A stretch of 42,393 nt of DNA from the NCBI GenBank assembly GCA_902802585.1, contig CADCMR010000003.1, positions 1 to 42,393 on the forward strand, in the 5' to 3' direction. The notes under the pieces were generated by a model that did no database searches, was not told the DNA's origin, and saw nothing but the letters and a program-made list of their open reading frames with translations. Every line of letters starts with the position of its first letter. Within the stretch, counting starts at the first letter, position 1. This DNA is from an uncultured bacterium. GTDB lineage: Bacteria; Verrucomicrobiota; Lentisphaeria; Victivallales; UBA1829. Made by a program: the position numbers and the translations under genes. Of the stretch, positions 8,249 through 17,390 are shown one piece after another.

Positions 8249-8376
8249 ACTGGTTTTTTACTTGTTTGAACTGGTTTTTTAGGTTTTTTAGGTTTTTTAC
8301 GCTAAAATCTAACAAATCAGAGGGGGCGGTTTTTTAGAGTTTTATTAGAAAACCCCGTAGGGGTTTCTAAAAAACC
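8243..8376. repeat. Iteron-like repeats and nested inverted repeat; candidate origin
   Basis: GTTTGAACTGGTTTTTTA occurs at 8243-8260 and 8264-8281 (period 21). GGTTTTTTA occurs at 8252, 8273, 8282 and 8291, the last three at period 9. They are followed by GGTTTTTTAGA (8328-8338) facing TCTAAAAAACC (8366-8376), with an inner stem AAACCCC/GGGGTTT (8350-8366). A repeat-rich, AT-rich block right after a primase-helicase gene fits a replication origin. That role is an inference. Confidence 0.55.
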
Positions 8377-8655
8377 GGAAAACCAGCCCACTGTTAGCGC
8401 ATGAAAGAGCATTCCGCACCCATGAAACAGCCACCAACACACCGCCAGCCGGAAACGCCGATCCGCCACGCCGCCGCCTTCCTGGAGCACCCGAAGGACA
8501 AAGCGCCGATGCGAGCCAGCCGCCGCGATCCTGGGCCGCCGCCGCGCTGGATCGCTTGCCGCCCTGGATCAATCAGACCACCCGCGCCGCGCCGTCGATA
8601 ACAAGACGGATGCCGGCGAAACACAAAACACAAACCCGAAGGAGTAGCCCGAACC
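8249..8655. other. Intergenic region after the primase-helicase gene
   Basis: The first 130 bases hold the iteron-like repeats. The rest (8400-8655) is GC-rich. A 66-codon frame at 8401-8601 has no ribosome-binding site and a proline/arginine-rich product without known features, so I do not call it. Confidence 0.5.
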
Positions 8656-8958
8656 ATGAAACACAAATCGAAACCGCCAACAACACCGCACGAACCGCCG
8701 CACACTTGCCAGTTCTGCCGCTGGAGATACACAGAGGTCGAAGCCGTGCCGCCACAATACGAGAAGTTCACCGGGATTATAAAGCGACATTCGTATGTAA
8801 ACGCATATTTCTGCCGCTTCAATCCACCACAAGCCGGATCCATGTTTCCGCTTAGCCTGGGAGCCACGGCAAAAGATTCGACGTGCTCCAAATGGGAAAA
8901 GGAAGTAACCGACGCGACAGAGGCCCCGAAGGCCGAGAAACTGCCGAAGGGCGTATAG
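8656..8958 (+). CDS. Small four-cysteine protein, unknown
   Basis: This 100-residue protein has four cysteines in the order CQFC (18 and 21), YFCRF (53) and STCSKW (77). The spacing suggests a bound metal ion, but the family is not one I recognise. AAGGAG lies ahead of the ATG. The N-terminal 15 residues are basic and proline-rich. It sits between the candidate origin and a structured non-coding stretch, and appears to be cargo or a regulator of the element. Confidence 0.65.
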   Translation: MKHKSKPPTTPHEPPHTCQFCRWRYTEVEAVPPQYEKFTGIIKRHSYVNAYFCRFNPPQAGSMFPLSLGATAKDSTCSKWEKEVTDATEAPKAEKLPKGV

Positions 8959-9241
8959 TTCCACGAGGATGCCACCGGCGAACTTTTCCCGGATCTTTCA
9001 GAATTTCAAAAGGTACTACCGAAAACCACCCCCCGACCGTCTACCACCGGGGAAGTAGTTTGAAGAATCGGCACACTTTCTTTCTTGTCGGATGCCGAGC
9101 CCGCCGCCGTTTTTTTTGATGCTTGCCGCCGCCGGATGCCGCCGAGAATCGCCGCTGGATGCCGCCGCTTGCCGCTGGAGCGACGAAAGGGCCGCGCCCC
9201 TGCGTCGATGCGGATTTATCGGAAAACCCCGTAAAAACGGC

Positions 9242-9270
9242 TTGAAAACGAAAAGGAGACGTGATATATT
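9242..9270 (+). promoter_or_regulatory. Extended -10 promoter
   Basis: TTGAAA (9242-9247), 17 bases, TATATT (9265-9270), with TG one base before the -10. The core GACGTGATATA is shared with the promoter at 10272. Confidence 0.75.
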
Positions 9271-9276
9271 ATCGTC

Positions 9277-9378
9277 GCTCCGGCTGGAACCGGGGCAAGG
9301 GCTATATCCGAGGCGGGGCCAGCACCCCCGCCGAAAATCGGCACGACCGCCGAGGCCCCACGGATTTTTTTCTTTTTT
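9277..9378 (+). ncRNA. Candidate small RNA or leader RNA with terminator
   Basis: The predicted transcript starts a few bases after the promoter at 9242-9270. It can fold with GGGGCC pairing to GGCCCC, enclosing GCCGAaaaTCGGC, and ends in a long T-rich run. There is no ribosome-binding site with a plausible ORF in it. It may be a free small RNA or a regulated leader of the gene at 9478. Confidence 0.4.
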
Positions 9379-9403
9379 ATGGGCTTGCCGCTCTGCGTGA
9401 AGT

Positions 9404-9455
9404 GAGGCCGCTAACCTCGCAAGGTGTTCCAGCACCGACCGCCGAGCGGCTTTTT
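9404..9455 (+). terminator. Attenuator-like hairpin before the 9478 gene
   Basis: GCCGCT (9407-9412) can pair with AGCGGC (9445-9450), followed by TTTTT. Competing hairpins GAGG/CCTC and GGTG/CACC lie inside. A further GGTGtttCACC directly abuts the ATG at 9478 and could hide the ribosome-binding site. Confidence 0.45.
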
Positions 9456-9477
9456 ATGCCCGGAAAGGTGTTTCACC

Positions 9478-10098
9478 ATGAAACAGACCACGAACAGCAA
9501 AACCAGCACCAGGAAAGCAACCAGGGCCGCCGCCGGGATGCCAGCGCCGCCGGACGGATCAGCCGCCGCGCTCGATGCCGCCGCCCTTCCTGGAGCGCCG
9601 GACGCGATCCGCGCCGCCGTCGATGCGCTGAAGGCCGCCGAGATGCCCGACGATGCCGCCGCCAGCGATCACGACGAGGACGAATTGTCCGAAGATGACT
9701 ACGAAGCTTTACGCCAAGAGGCGAAAGGCTTTTATCCGCGCGATCCTGCCGAAGTCCTGCACGATTTCAAAGTGCAAAACTGGTATGAGTTTTACGAAAC
9801 CGCCGAGCTTGCTTTTTCCGGGTACGACGTGAAGGAGATAGCCGAGGACGCAGATCGGAGCGCAACCGAAAGCGCGATCCGAACGATTGTTTACAGATTC
9901 CTGCAACTGAACCATAACGACCGCGCCGCGCTCGATCTATTCGCCGCCGCCGCTCGTTTCAGCGAGGCAGGCGAAAAAGAGATCGATGAGCTTTTGAACA
10001 GCACCCGCGACGATATCAGCGAGAGGATCCGCAAGAACTTTTCCGAGGCCCTGCCGCCGGACGTGCTCGAACGGATCATAAAGGAGATTCACCGCTAA
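9478..10098 (+). CDS. Unknown acidic protein of the element
   Basis: The 206-residue product is not one I recognise. Residues 1-60 are low-complexity Ala/Pro/Thr-rich. Residues 60-75 are strongly acidic (DHDEDELSEDDYE). Residues 80-206 are predicted helical and soluble. An open frame continues upstream to a GTG at 9424, but AAAGGTG precedes the ATG at 9478 and the upstream part overlaps a terminator hairpin. A terminator follows the stop. The gene appears to be a one-gene unit with a long structured leader. Confidence 0.65.
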   Translation: MKQTTNSKTSTRKATRAAAGMPAPPDGSAAALDAAALPGAPDAIRAAVDALKAAEMPDDAAASDHDEDELSEDDYEALRQEAKGFYPRDPAEVLHDFKVQNWYEFYETAELAFSGYDVKEIAEDADRSATESAIRTIVYRFLQLNHNDRAALDLFAAAARFSEAGEKEIDELLNSTRDDISERIRKNFSEALPPDVLERIIKEIHR

Positions 10099-10121
10099 AA
10101 GATCCACGATCAGACCGAGCC

Positions 10122-10154
10122 AGCCGGGGAGCCTTGCCGCACTCCGGCTTTTTT
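10122..10154 (+). terminator. Terminator after the 9478 gene
   Basis: AGCCGGGGAG (10122-10131) pairs with CTCCGGCT (10142-10149), leaving a two-base bulge, followed by T residues. Confidence 0.75.
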
Positions 10155-10271
10155 CTTGCCAGGATTGCCGCCGGATGCCGCCGTGCCTGCTGTTCCCTTC
10201 CTGGAGCGAGAAGCGCCAGCGATCCGCGCCGCCAGCGATCCCCGGCAGGCCGTCGAAACAGCACCCCGGAC

Positions 10272-10300
10272 TTGCAAAAGCGGGAAAGACGTGATATAGT
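10272..10300 (+). promoter_or_regulatory. Extended -10 promoter of the small membrane protein
   Basis: TTGCAA (10272-10277), 17 bases, TATAGT (10295-10300), with TG upstream of the -10. It resembles the promoter at 9242-9270. The start codon at 10326 lies only about 19 bases after the expected transcription start. Confidence 0.7.
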
Positions 10301-10325
10301 TCTTATGCAACATGAGGAAACCAGC

Positions 10326-10499
10326 ATGAATAACGATAGCCCGGCCCCTTTAATTCTCGGATCGATTACTGCCTTTATCCTTGCCGTCTATTGCGGCTTT
10401 TGGTATGCCGCAATCGTGCCGGGGCTTATTCTTTTCGGTTTTATCGTTCTGTATCTTCAAGACCGGGCAGAAAAGCAGGATAAAAAAGGCAAGAAATAG
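10326..10499 (+). CDS. Small membrane protein, 57 residues
   Basis: The product has two hydrophobic segments (about residues 8-25 and 27-44) with a short turn, then a very basic C-terminus (DRAEKQDKKGKK), so both ends are probably cytoplasmic. GAGGAAA precedes the ATG at 10326. An in-frame ATG at 10305 would add seven residues. I recognise no family. A lone two-helix protein with its own promoter could be a membrane-acting toxin, a holin-like or exclusion protein, or a simple accessory protein; the sequence does not decide. Confidence 0.6.
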   Translation: MNNDSPAPLILGSITAFILAVYCGFWYAAIVPGLILFGFIVLYLQDRAEKQDKKGKK

Positions 10500-10803
10500 C
10501 CCGAACGCGACCCGCCGCCGATGTTCCCGGCCTGGACGGATGCCGCCGCCCGAAGCGAGGAAAAGAAAAACGAGGCGAAAAGAAAGAAAATCCGCATAAG
10601 CGATTCATTTATAGCAAGTTATAAAACACTACGTCGCATAATAGGCATTATGTTAAATCGTTTGAGGGTAAATTGTAGCATTTTTTATGTGTAGTGCCAC
10701 ATAACAAGCATAGAAATATAACACGAAAACGACTTGAAAAATCGGAAAACGGAGTTATATTATCATAGACCCGAAACCACCAACCCCGAAAGGATCCCGA
10801 TTC
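10500..10803. other. AT-rich intergenic region with palindromes
   Basis: No gene is visible. After a GC-rich start, 10605-10735 is markedly AT-rich and holds the palindromes CATAATaggcATTATG (10636-10651) and TATGTGtagtgcCACATA (10686-10703). The promoter of the HTH gene follows. These may be operators or part of an origin. Confidence 0.5.
10734..10761 (+). promoter_or_regulatory. Promoter of the Cro-like gene
   Basis: TTGAAA (10734-10739), 16 bases, TATATT (10756-10761). Confidence 0.65.
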
Positions 10804-11064
10804 ATGGAAAGCCCTTATCCGACCCGAAAAGAAGAGGCAGCAGTATTCAAAGAGGCCGTAGAGCGCCTAAAGATCAAAGGCATAGACGCGCCGCGCTGGT
10901 TTGGAGTTGCCCGGCAGACCCTTGCCAGCTGGACGAGTGGACGCACGACGATCCCGCGAGAAGCTTTTATAATCCTGCTGGAAACGGATAATATCAACTA
11001 CCGCCGGACGCAAGAAAGATTCGATCAGATAGCCGCGGCTGTTGAACGGCTGAAGAAACAATAA
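10804..11064 (+). CDS. Cro/C1-like helix-turn-helix protein
   Basis: This 86-residue protein is a small DNA-binding regulator. The helix-turn-helix is about residues 18-48, with WFGVARQTLASWTSGRTTIP matching the Cro/YdaS-like pattern of a phage repressor or antirepressor. The C-terminal helix (YRRTQERFDQIAAAVERL) could dimerise. AAAGGA precedes the ATG. It is the last gene before the right end, and the palindromes upstream could be its own operators. Probably it controls element genes, but targets are not shown. Confidence 0.75.
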   Translation: MESPYPTRKEEAAVFKEAVERLKIKGIDAPRWFGVARQTLASWTSGRTTIPREAFIILLETDNINYRRTQERFDQIAAAVERLKKQ

Positions 11065-11099
11065 CCGCGACCGCGCCAGGAAACTGGATACCAAGCCCC

Positions 11100-11149
11100 A
11101 AAAAGGGAGCCGCCCCCGTTATGAAGATCACACGGGAGCGGCTTTTTTT
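11100..11149. terminator. Bidirectional terminator at the right end of the element
   Basis: AGCCGCCCCCG (11108-11118) pairs with CGGGAGCGGCT (11133-11143), one mismatch. T-runs follow on the + strand (11143-11149) and on the minus strand (AAAAA at 11100-11104). It ends the element's last gene and can also end groEL transcripts entering from the right. Confidence 0.8.
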
Positions 11150-11162
11150 CTTCTGTTCTGTA

Positions 11163-11206
11163 TTGTGCGTATTATCGGCAGTACAAACAAGAAATAATAC
11201 GCACAA
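11163..11206. repeat. 13-base perfect inverted repeat near the right end
   Basis: TTGTGCGTATTAT (11163-11175) faces its exact complement at 11194-11206, 18 bases apart. It lies about 50 bases inside the right att core. It could be an excisionase, integrase or repressor site. Confidence 0.65.
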
Positions 11207-11222
11207 GAAAAACAAGAAATAA
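11185..11222 (+). repeat. Direct repeats near attR, candidate arm sites
   Basis: AAACAAGAAATAA occurs at 11185-11197 and 11210-11222, 25 bases apart. GCTCAAAAG follows at 11223-11231 and matches the left-end copy. Confidence 0.5.
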
Positions 11223-11254
11223 GCTCAAAAGATAGGGCTTGAATAGGGCGCGTG

Positions 11255-11266
11255 TTACATCATGCC
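11255..11266 (+). repeat. attR core, overlapping the groEL stop codon
   Basis: TTACATCATGCC. On the minus strand this is the last glycine, two methionines and TAA of groEL. The insertion leaves groEL intact. Confidence 0.85.
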
Positions 11267-12898
11267 GCCCATGCCGCCCATTCCGCCCATGCCGCCGTCA
11301 GCCGGGACCGCGGTTTTTTCCTTCTCGGGGATCTCGGTGATGAGGCATTCGGTGGTGAGGAGCAGACCGGAGATGGAGGCGGCGTTCTGGAGCGCGCTGC
11401 GGGTGACCTTCTTCGGGTCGATGATGCCGGCTTTGAGGAGGTCGACGTATTCGCCGGTGGCGATGTCGTAGCCTTCGGCGCCCTTGCCCGCGAGGACCTT
11501 GTTGACCATCACGCTGCCCTCGAAGCCGCCGTTGGAGGCGAGGGTGCGGAGCGGTTCTTCGACGGCACGGCGGACGATGTCGGCGCCGACGGCCTCGTCG
11601 CCCTGGAGCTTCAGGGAATCGAGCGCCTTGACCGCGCGGAGGAGCGCGACGCCGCCGCCGGGGACGATGCCTTCTTCCACGGCCGCACGGGTGGCGTGGA
11701 GGGCGTCTTCGACGCGTGCCTTCTTCTCCTTCATCTCGGTCTCGGTGGCCGCGCCGACGTTGATGACGGCAACGCCGCCGGAGAGCTTGGCGAGGCGTTC
11801 CTGGAGTTTTTCACGGTCGTAATCGCTGGTGGTCTCCTCAATCTGCTTGCGGATCTGGTTGACGCGGGCGAGGATGTCGGACTGCTTGCCGGCGCCTTCG
11901 ACGATCGTGGTGTTTTCCTTCTCAATCGTGATGCGTTTCGCCTTGCCGAGCTTGTCGAGGCCGACGGTGTCGAGCTTGATGCCGAGGTCTTCGGAGATCA
12001 GAGTGCCGCCCGTGAGGATGGCGATGTCTTCGAGCATGGCTTTGCGACGGTCGCCAAAGCCGGGGGCCTTCACGGCGCAGACGTTCAGCGTGCCGCGCAT
12101 CTTGTTGATGACGAGCGTGGCGAGGGCTTCACCCTCGACGTCCTCCGCGATGATGAGCAGGGGCTTGCCGGTCTTGGCGACAGCCTGGAGCACAGGAAGC
12201 ATGTCGTTGAGGTTGGAGATCTTCTTCTCGTTGATGAGGATGTAGGCATCCTCGAGGGAGCAGGTCATCTCTTCGGCGTTGTTCACGAAATAGGGGGAGA
12301 GGTAGCCCTTGTCGAACTGCATACCTTCGACGACGTCGAGGGTGGTCTCGATGGTCTTCGCCTCTTCGACAGTGATGGTGCCGTCCTTGCCGACCTTGTC
12401 CATGGCGTTGGCGATAATCTTGCCGATCTCGGCGTCGCCGTTGGCGGAGATGGTGGCGACCTGGGCGACCTGTTCGCTCTCGCTGACGTCCTTCTTGATG
12501 GTGTCGAGCTTGGCGACGATGGCTTCGACAGCCTTGTCGATGCCGCGCTTCAGGCTCATCGGGTTCGCGCCGGCGGTGACATTCTTCAGGCCCTGCTTGA
12601 AGATCGCCTCGGCGAGGACGGTGGCGGTAGTGGTGCCGTCGCCGGCGATGTCGCTGGTCTTGCTGGCGACTTCACGGACCATCTGGGCGCCCATGTTCTG
12701 GAAGGGGTTCTGGAGTTCGATCTCCTTTGCAACGCTGACGCCGTCCTTGGTGATCAGCGGGGACCCGAATTTCTTGTCGAGGACGACATTGCGACCGCGG
12801 GGGCCAAGCGTGGCCTTGACGGCGGCGGAGAGCTGTTCGACGCCGGAAAGGAGCTGACGACGGGCTTCGTCGTTGAAAAGCAGTTGTTTAGCAGCCAT
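11255..12898 (-). CDS. groEL: Chaperonin GroEL
   Basis: This 547-residue subunit forms the double-ring cytoplasmic chaperonin that folds proteins with ATP. Key segments are present: [11 protein letters not shown] near residue 31, [11 protein letters not shown] near residue 86, [14 protein letters not shown] near residue 411, and the flexible GGM repeat tail ending GGMM. AGGAG precedes the ATG. It is 43 bases downstream of groES. Its last 12 bases are the attachment site of the inserted element, so its natural terminator now lies about 8 kb away and the element's terminator takes its place. Confidence 0.99.
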   Translation of the reverse strand: MAAKQLLFNDEARRQLLSGVEQLSAAVKATLGPRGRNVVLDKKFGSPLITKDGVSVAKEIELQNPFQNMGAQMVREVASKTSDIAGDGTTTATVLAEAIFKQGLKNVTAGANPMSLKRGIDKAVEAIVAKLDTIKKDVSESEQVAQVATISANGDAEIGKIIANAMDKVGKDGTITVEEAKTIETTLDVVEGMQFDKGYLSPYFVNNAEEMTCSLEDAYILINEKKISNLNDMLPVLQAVAKTGKPLLIIAEDVEGEALATLVINKMRGTLNVCAVKAPGFGDRRKAMLEDIAILTGGTLISEDLGIKLDTVGLDKLGKAKRITIEKENTTIVEGAGKQSDILARVNQIRKQIEETTSDYDREKLQERLAKLSGGVAVINVGAATETEMKEKKARVEDALHATRAAVEEGIVPGGGVALLRAVKALDSLKLQGDEAVGADIVRRAVEEPLRTLASNGGFEGSVMVNKVLAGKGAEGYDIATGEYVDLLKAGIIDPKKVTRSALQNAASISGLLLTTECLITEIPEKEKTAVPADGGMGGMGGMGGMM

Positions 12899-12941
12899 GA
12901 TATAGTATCTCCTGTAATAAAACGGTTAAAGTGGTTTGGTG

Positions 12942-13241
12942 TCAGCCGACGATGGCGAGGATATCGCTGGAGCTGAGGATCTTGTACTCTTTGTCGTTGA
13001 GCTTGATCTCGGTTCCGCCGTACTTGCTGGTCAGGACGATGTCGCCGACCTTGACGTCGAATTTGGAACGGGTGCCATCGTCGTTGAGCTTGCCGGTACC
13101 GAGCGCAATGACCTTCGCGGACATGGGTTTTTCCTTCGCCGTGTCGGGGATGTAGATGCCACCCTTGATCTGTTCGACTTCTTCGACGGGTTCCACGAGG
13201 ACGCGATCGCCCAGGGGCTGGATTTTCTGCGTTTTTGCCAT
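12942..13241 (-). CDS. groES: Co-chaperonin GroES
   Basis: This 99-residue protein caps the GroEL ring. [26 protein letters not shown] and the hydrophobic mobile-loop region ([19 protein letters not shown]) are typical. AAGGAG precedes the ATG. The gene lies 123 bases downstream of dnaK and directly before groEL, so all three may share transcription. I see no CIRCE element upstream. Confidence 0.98.
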   Translation of the reverse strand: MAKTQKIQPLGDRVLVEPVEEVEQIKGGIYIPDTAKEKPMSAKVIALGTGKLNDDGTRSKFDVKVGDIVLTSKYGGTEIKLNDKEYKILSSSDILAIVG

Positions 13242-13272
13242 GATTGCATGACTCCTTGTTTGGTTGTGCGGA

Positions 13273-13305
13273 TGCCTCCGCTGTTTGCTGAGGTTCGCGG
13301 AGGCA
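13273..13305 (-). promoter_or_regulatory. Hairpin between dnaK and groES
   Basis: TGCCTCCGC (13273-13281) pairs perfectly with GCGGAGGCA (13297-13305) around 15 bases. It has no T-run on either side, so it may be a processing or stability site instead of a full terminator. Confidence 0.5.
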
Positions 13306-13364
13306 CCCTTGTTTGTTATGGGTTATTGATTCAGGATTTTCGTACCTGTGGTTCCATCTTCGGT

Positions 13365-15272
<1,908 letters not shown>

Positions 15273-15657
15273 AGTGACTGTCCTTTCCTGTAAAAGGGTT
15301 TGTTGTTTTTTGTTTGAGACTTCGCCTTTGGTTTAAGCATACATGATGCCAAGTTTTCGCGATTCTCAGAAATAATTCATTTTGCAGTTGGTTACAAAAG
15401 GCGCTCTTTGGCACAGCCTGTTTTTTGGCATGGCGCGGCGCGTCTCACTGTGTCAAAATGTCGCGAAATCCTGTCGCATTGGCACAGCTTTGGTACGGTT
15501 GGATGTTTTTGTGTAAGGAACAAAGCCGTTTCATTCTCCCGGCTCACAGCCTCAAATTCTGACGCCACAAAAATAGAACATTTGTTTGTTTGTTTTTCTC
15601 TTGACAAATCATCCAACCGTGTTATATTACGCATAGAAGCCAGGCGAATACCCTCTT
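15273..15657. other. Divergent region between dnaK and tetR
   Basis: No gene is visible in this 385-base stretch. It holds three TTGnCACAG half-sites (15408-15416, 15448-15456 reversed, 15479-15487) and the tetR promoter at 15601-15628. The dnaK promoter is unclear; a weak candidate has TTGTAA at 15392-15397 on the minus strand. No CIRCE inverted repeat is seen. Confidence 0.5.
15601..15628 (+). promoter_or_regulatory. Promoter of the tetR transcript
   Basis: Consensus TTGACA (15601-15606), 16 bases, TATATT (15623-15628), 30 bases before the tetR start. Confidence 0.75.
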
Positions 15658-16308
15658 ATGACAAAACACAATTACCAGGTATCCGAAGAAACCCGCCGGA
15701 AGCTTTTGAGCGCGGCAGGCGAGCTGTTTGCATTCCGCGGAGTGGACGGAACCACCATTCGGGATATTACAACCCGTGCGGGAACAATGCCCAATGCCAT
15801 CAGTTATCATTTCGGAGGCAAAGACGGGCTCGTTTCCGCCTGCATGCAGTGCGCACTGGAAAACTGGAGCGACAAGCGTATCATGAAATACTGCAAAGAG
15901 AACGAGTCGCTTTTCTCCACCTGAGACGGATGCCGCCAAATGGTTTCCGATCTCATCGATATCTATTTCCGCAGTTACGGAGACGAGACCCAGCCGAAAT
16001 GGATGAATATGCTTCTGCTTCGTTCGGTCCTCACCGGACAATGGATTGGAGGCGAACATGAACAGATCTGCCGTCAGGTGCTTGAGCTTTTTTGCGATGT
16101 GTTTCATCGGGTCTCCGGAAACGATGACCGGATGACAGCCATCTGCTGGGCGATGTCCATTGTCAGTCCTGCTTTTCTGCTGGGCGCAAGCAATACGGAT
16201 TTCGTCAGCCTGTCCTCATCCGGAACAGGAAGCCGGACATTTCTGCGTCGGCTTCAATCGACCATCACGAAACAGGCTCTTTTTACCGCCGGATTAATCG
16301 ACAAATGA
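15658..16308 (+). pseudogene. TetR-family regulator interrupted by an in-frame TGA
   Basis: A single frame encodes a TetR-type repressor of about 216 residues, but codon 89 (15922-15924) is TGA. The first part has the helix-turn-helix (TTIRDITTRAGTMPNAISYHF). The part after the stop (QMVSDLIDIYFRSYGDE onward) continues in the same frame as a ligand-binding domain of the DUF1956 kind in general shape. TGA is used as an ordinary stop by intact genes nearby (for example the integrase). The simplest reading is a nonsense mutation; a sequencing error is also possible. An 88-residue DNA-binding fragment could still be made. Confidence 0.8.
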
Positions 16309-16425
16309 TCATGTGAGGCAACCAAACAGGAAGGAACCCGGCGCAGAACGGACAGAACCGAACGAAAACTGAAACACAAGCCTAATTTCCATATAACCCA
16401 ATCCCTGAACCAAGAGGATCCGAAC

Positions 16426-17385
16426 ATGAAAATCAAAGCAGTCAAGTTTTATGAAAACGGCTTCATGACGCAGCCGTTCGCCCTCGGCGGCGAAGACGGC
16501 ATGGACAAATTCGACGCATCCGTGCGCTACCGTTCCTGCCTCCAGAACTACGTGATCGACACCGGAAAGGAAGTCATTCTGGTGGACACCGGCCTGCCTT
16601 CGGGTTTCCCCGCACCCGCCGCCACGCCCGATGCGACCATTTACCTGGGCACCCCCATCAAGGATTATGTGGATGCTCTGGCCGACCTGGGATATAAGCC
16701 GGAACAGGTCTCGAAGATCCTCATCACCCATAAACACGCCGATCATACCGGCAGACTCTCTGCTTTTCCGAACGCAACGATCTACGCCGGTCAGGAGGAA
16801 TGCGCAGCGGACGAGCTGAAAAACCTCCCGAACGTCACGCCCGTTTCCTTCACCGATGGCGCATATTACAACTTCCCAGAAAGTCAGAAAATCGCCGACG
16901 GCGTCACCTACATCAAGGCCAAGGGACACACCATGGGCAACAGCATCGTCATTGTGGAAAGCGACGGCCTCTTCTACATGATCCACGGCGACGTGACCTA
17001 CACGGACGAGGCTCTCTACGAAAACAAGCTCTCGGTGGTGTTCGAGGACAAGGCCGCCGCGCGGGAGACGCTGGACCGCGTCCGCGACTTCATCGCGCAC
17101 CATCCCACCGTCTATCTTTCCACCCATACGCCGCTGGGATACGAAAACCTTGAAACGAAACGGACGGTCGATCTCGCGCATCCCACGGAAACTCTTCCTG
17201 TCGGGGAGATCCATTTCAAAGAAGCATCGGGGAAATACATCTGCTCCGTCTGCGGACAGGTCTATGATCCGGCTGTCGGCGATCCCGAACACGGCATTCC
17301 CGCCGGAACCGCCTTCGAGGACCTGCCCGCGGACTGGAAATGCCCGCGCTGCCGCCAGCCTAAAGACAAGTTCAATCCGGCGTAA
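16426..17385 (+). CDS. MBL-fold hydrolase with C-terminal rubredoxin domain
   Basis: This 319-residue protein joins a metallo-beta-lactamase-fold domain to a rubredoxin. Residues 1-260 carry the metal motif HKHADH (102-107), a distal GHTMGN and HGDVTYTDE. Residues 270-319 are a full rubredoxin with CSVC (Cys273, Cys276) and CPRC (Cys306, Cys309). The MBL fold covers hydrolases and flavodiiron proteins; here there is no flavodoxin domain, so it is not a standard FprA. Redox chemistry or oxygen protection in an anaerobe is plausible but unproven. AAGAGGA precedes the ATG. The gene is intact although both neighbours on the same strand are broken. Confidence 0.88.
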   Translation: MKIKAVKFYENGFMTQPFALGGEDGMDKFDASVRYRSCLQNYVIDTGKEVILVDTGLPSGFPAPAATPDATIYLGTPIKDYVDALADLGYKPEQVSKILITHKHADHTGRLSAFPNATIYAGQEECAADELKNLPNVTPVSFTDGAYYNFPESQKIADGVTYIKAKGHTMGNSIVIVESDGLFYMIHGDVTYTDEALYENKLSVVFEDKAAARETLDRVRDFIAHHPTVYLSTHTPLGYENLETKRTVDLAHPTETLPVGEIHFKEASGKYICSVCGQVYDPAVGDPEHGIPAGTAFEDLPADWKCPRCRQPKDKFNPA

Positions 17386-17390
17386 ACACC

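Larger units (their letters stand above)
8959..9477. other. Structured intergenic region: promoter, possible small RNA, attenuator
   Basis: This 519-base stretch contains a GC-rich part with repeated GGATGCCGCCG, a strong extended -10 promoter (9242-9270), a folded segment ending in a T-run (9277-9378) and a second hairpin with TTTTT just before the next gene. The frames that cross it are not convincing as proteins. Confidence 0.6.
3188..11266. mobile_element. Integrated element of about 8.1 kb in the 3' end of groEL
   Basis: The element is bounded by identical 12-base repeats, TTACATCATGCC, at 3188-3199 and 11255-11266. The right copy is the end of groEL (Gly-Met-Met-stop read on the minus strand). 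Inside are, all on the + strand, a tyrosine integrase next to the left end, an excisionase-like HTH protein, a primase-helicase, iteron-like repeats, small unknown genes and a Cro-like HTH protein. No virion, packaging, relaxase or transfer gene is visible. Genes inside are on the opposite strand to the host genes on both sides. The layout resembles phage satellites (int, xis, pri-rep, regulators) but could also be another type of replicating island. Confidence 0.88.

Noticed and set aside
8401..8601. 66-codon frame after the candidate origin
   Set aside because: No ribosome-binding site, Pro/Arg-rich product with no recognisable feature.
9261..9698. 145-codon frame through the structured leader
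   Set aside because: Overlaps terminator hairpins and the 9478 gene in another frame; Arg-rich shadow product.
6086..10260. CTGGAG-rich sequence in the element as a Chi-like motif
   Set aside because: The motif is also frequent in the flanking host genes, so it is not element-specific.
15408..15500. Possible sigma-54 promoter (TGGCAC followed by TTGG)
   Set aside because: The -12 element lacks the required GC at correct spacing.
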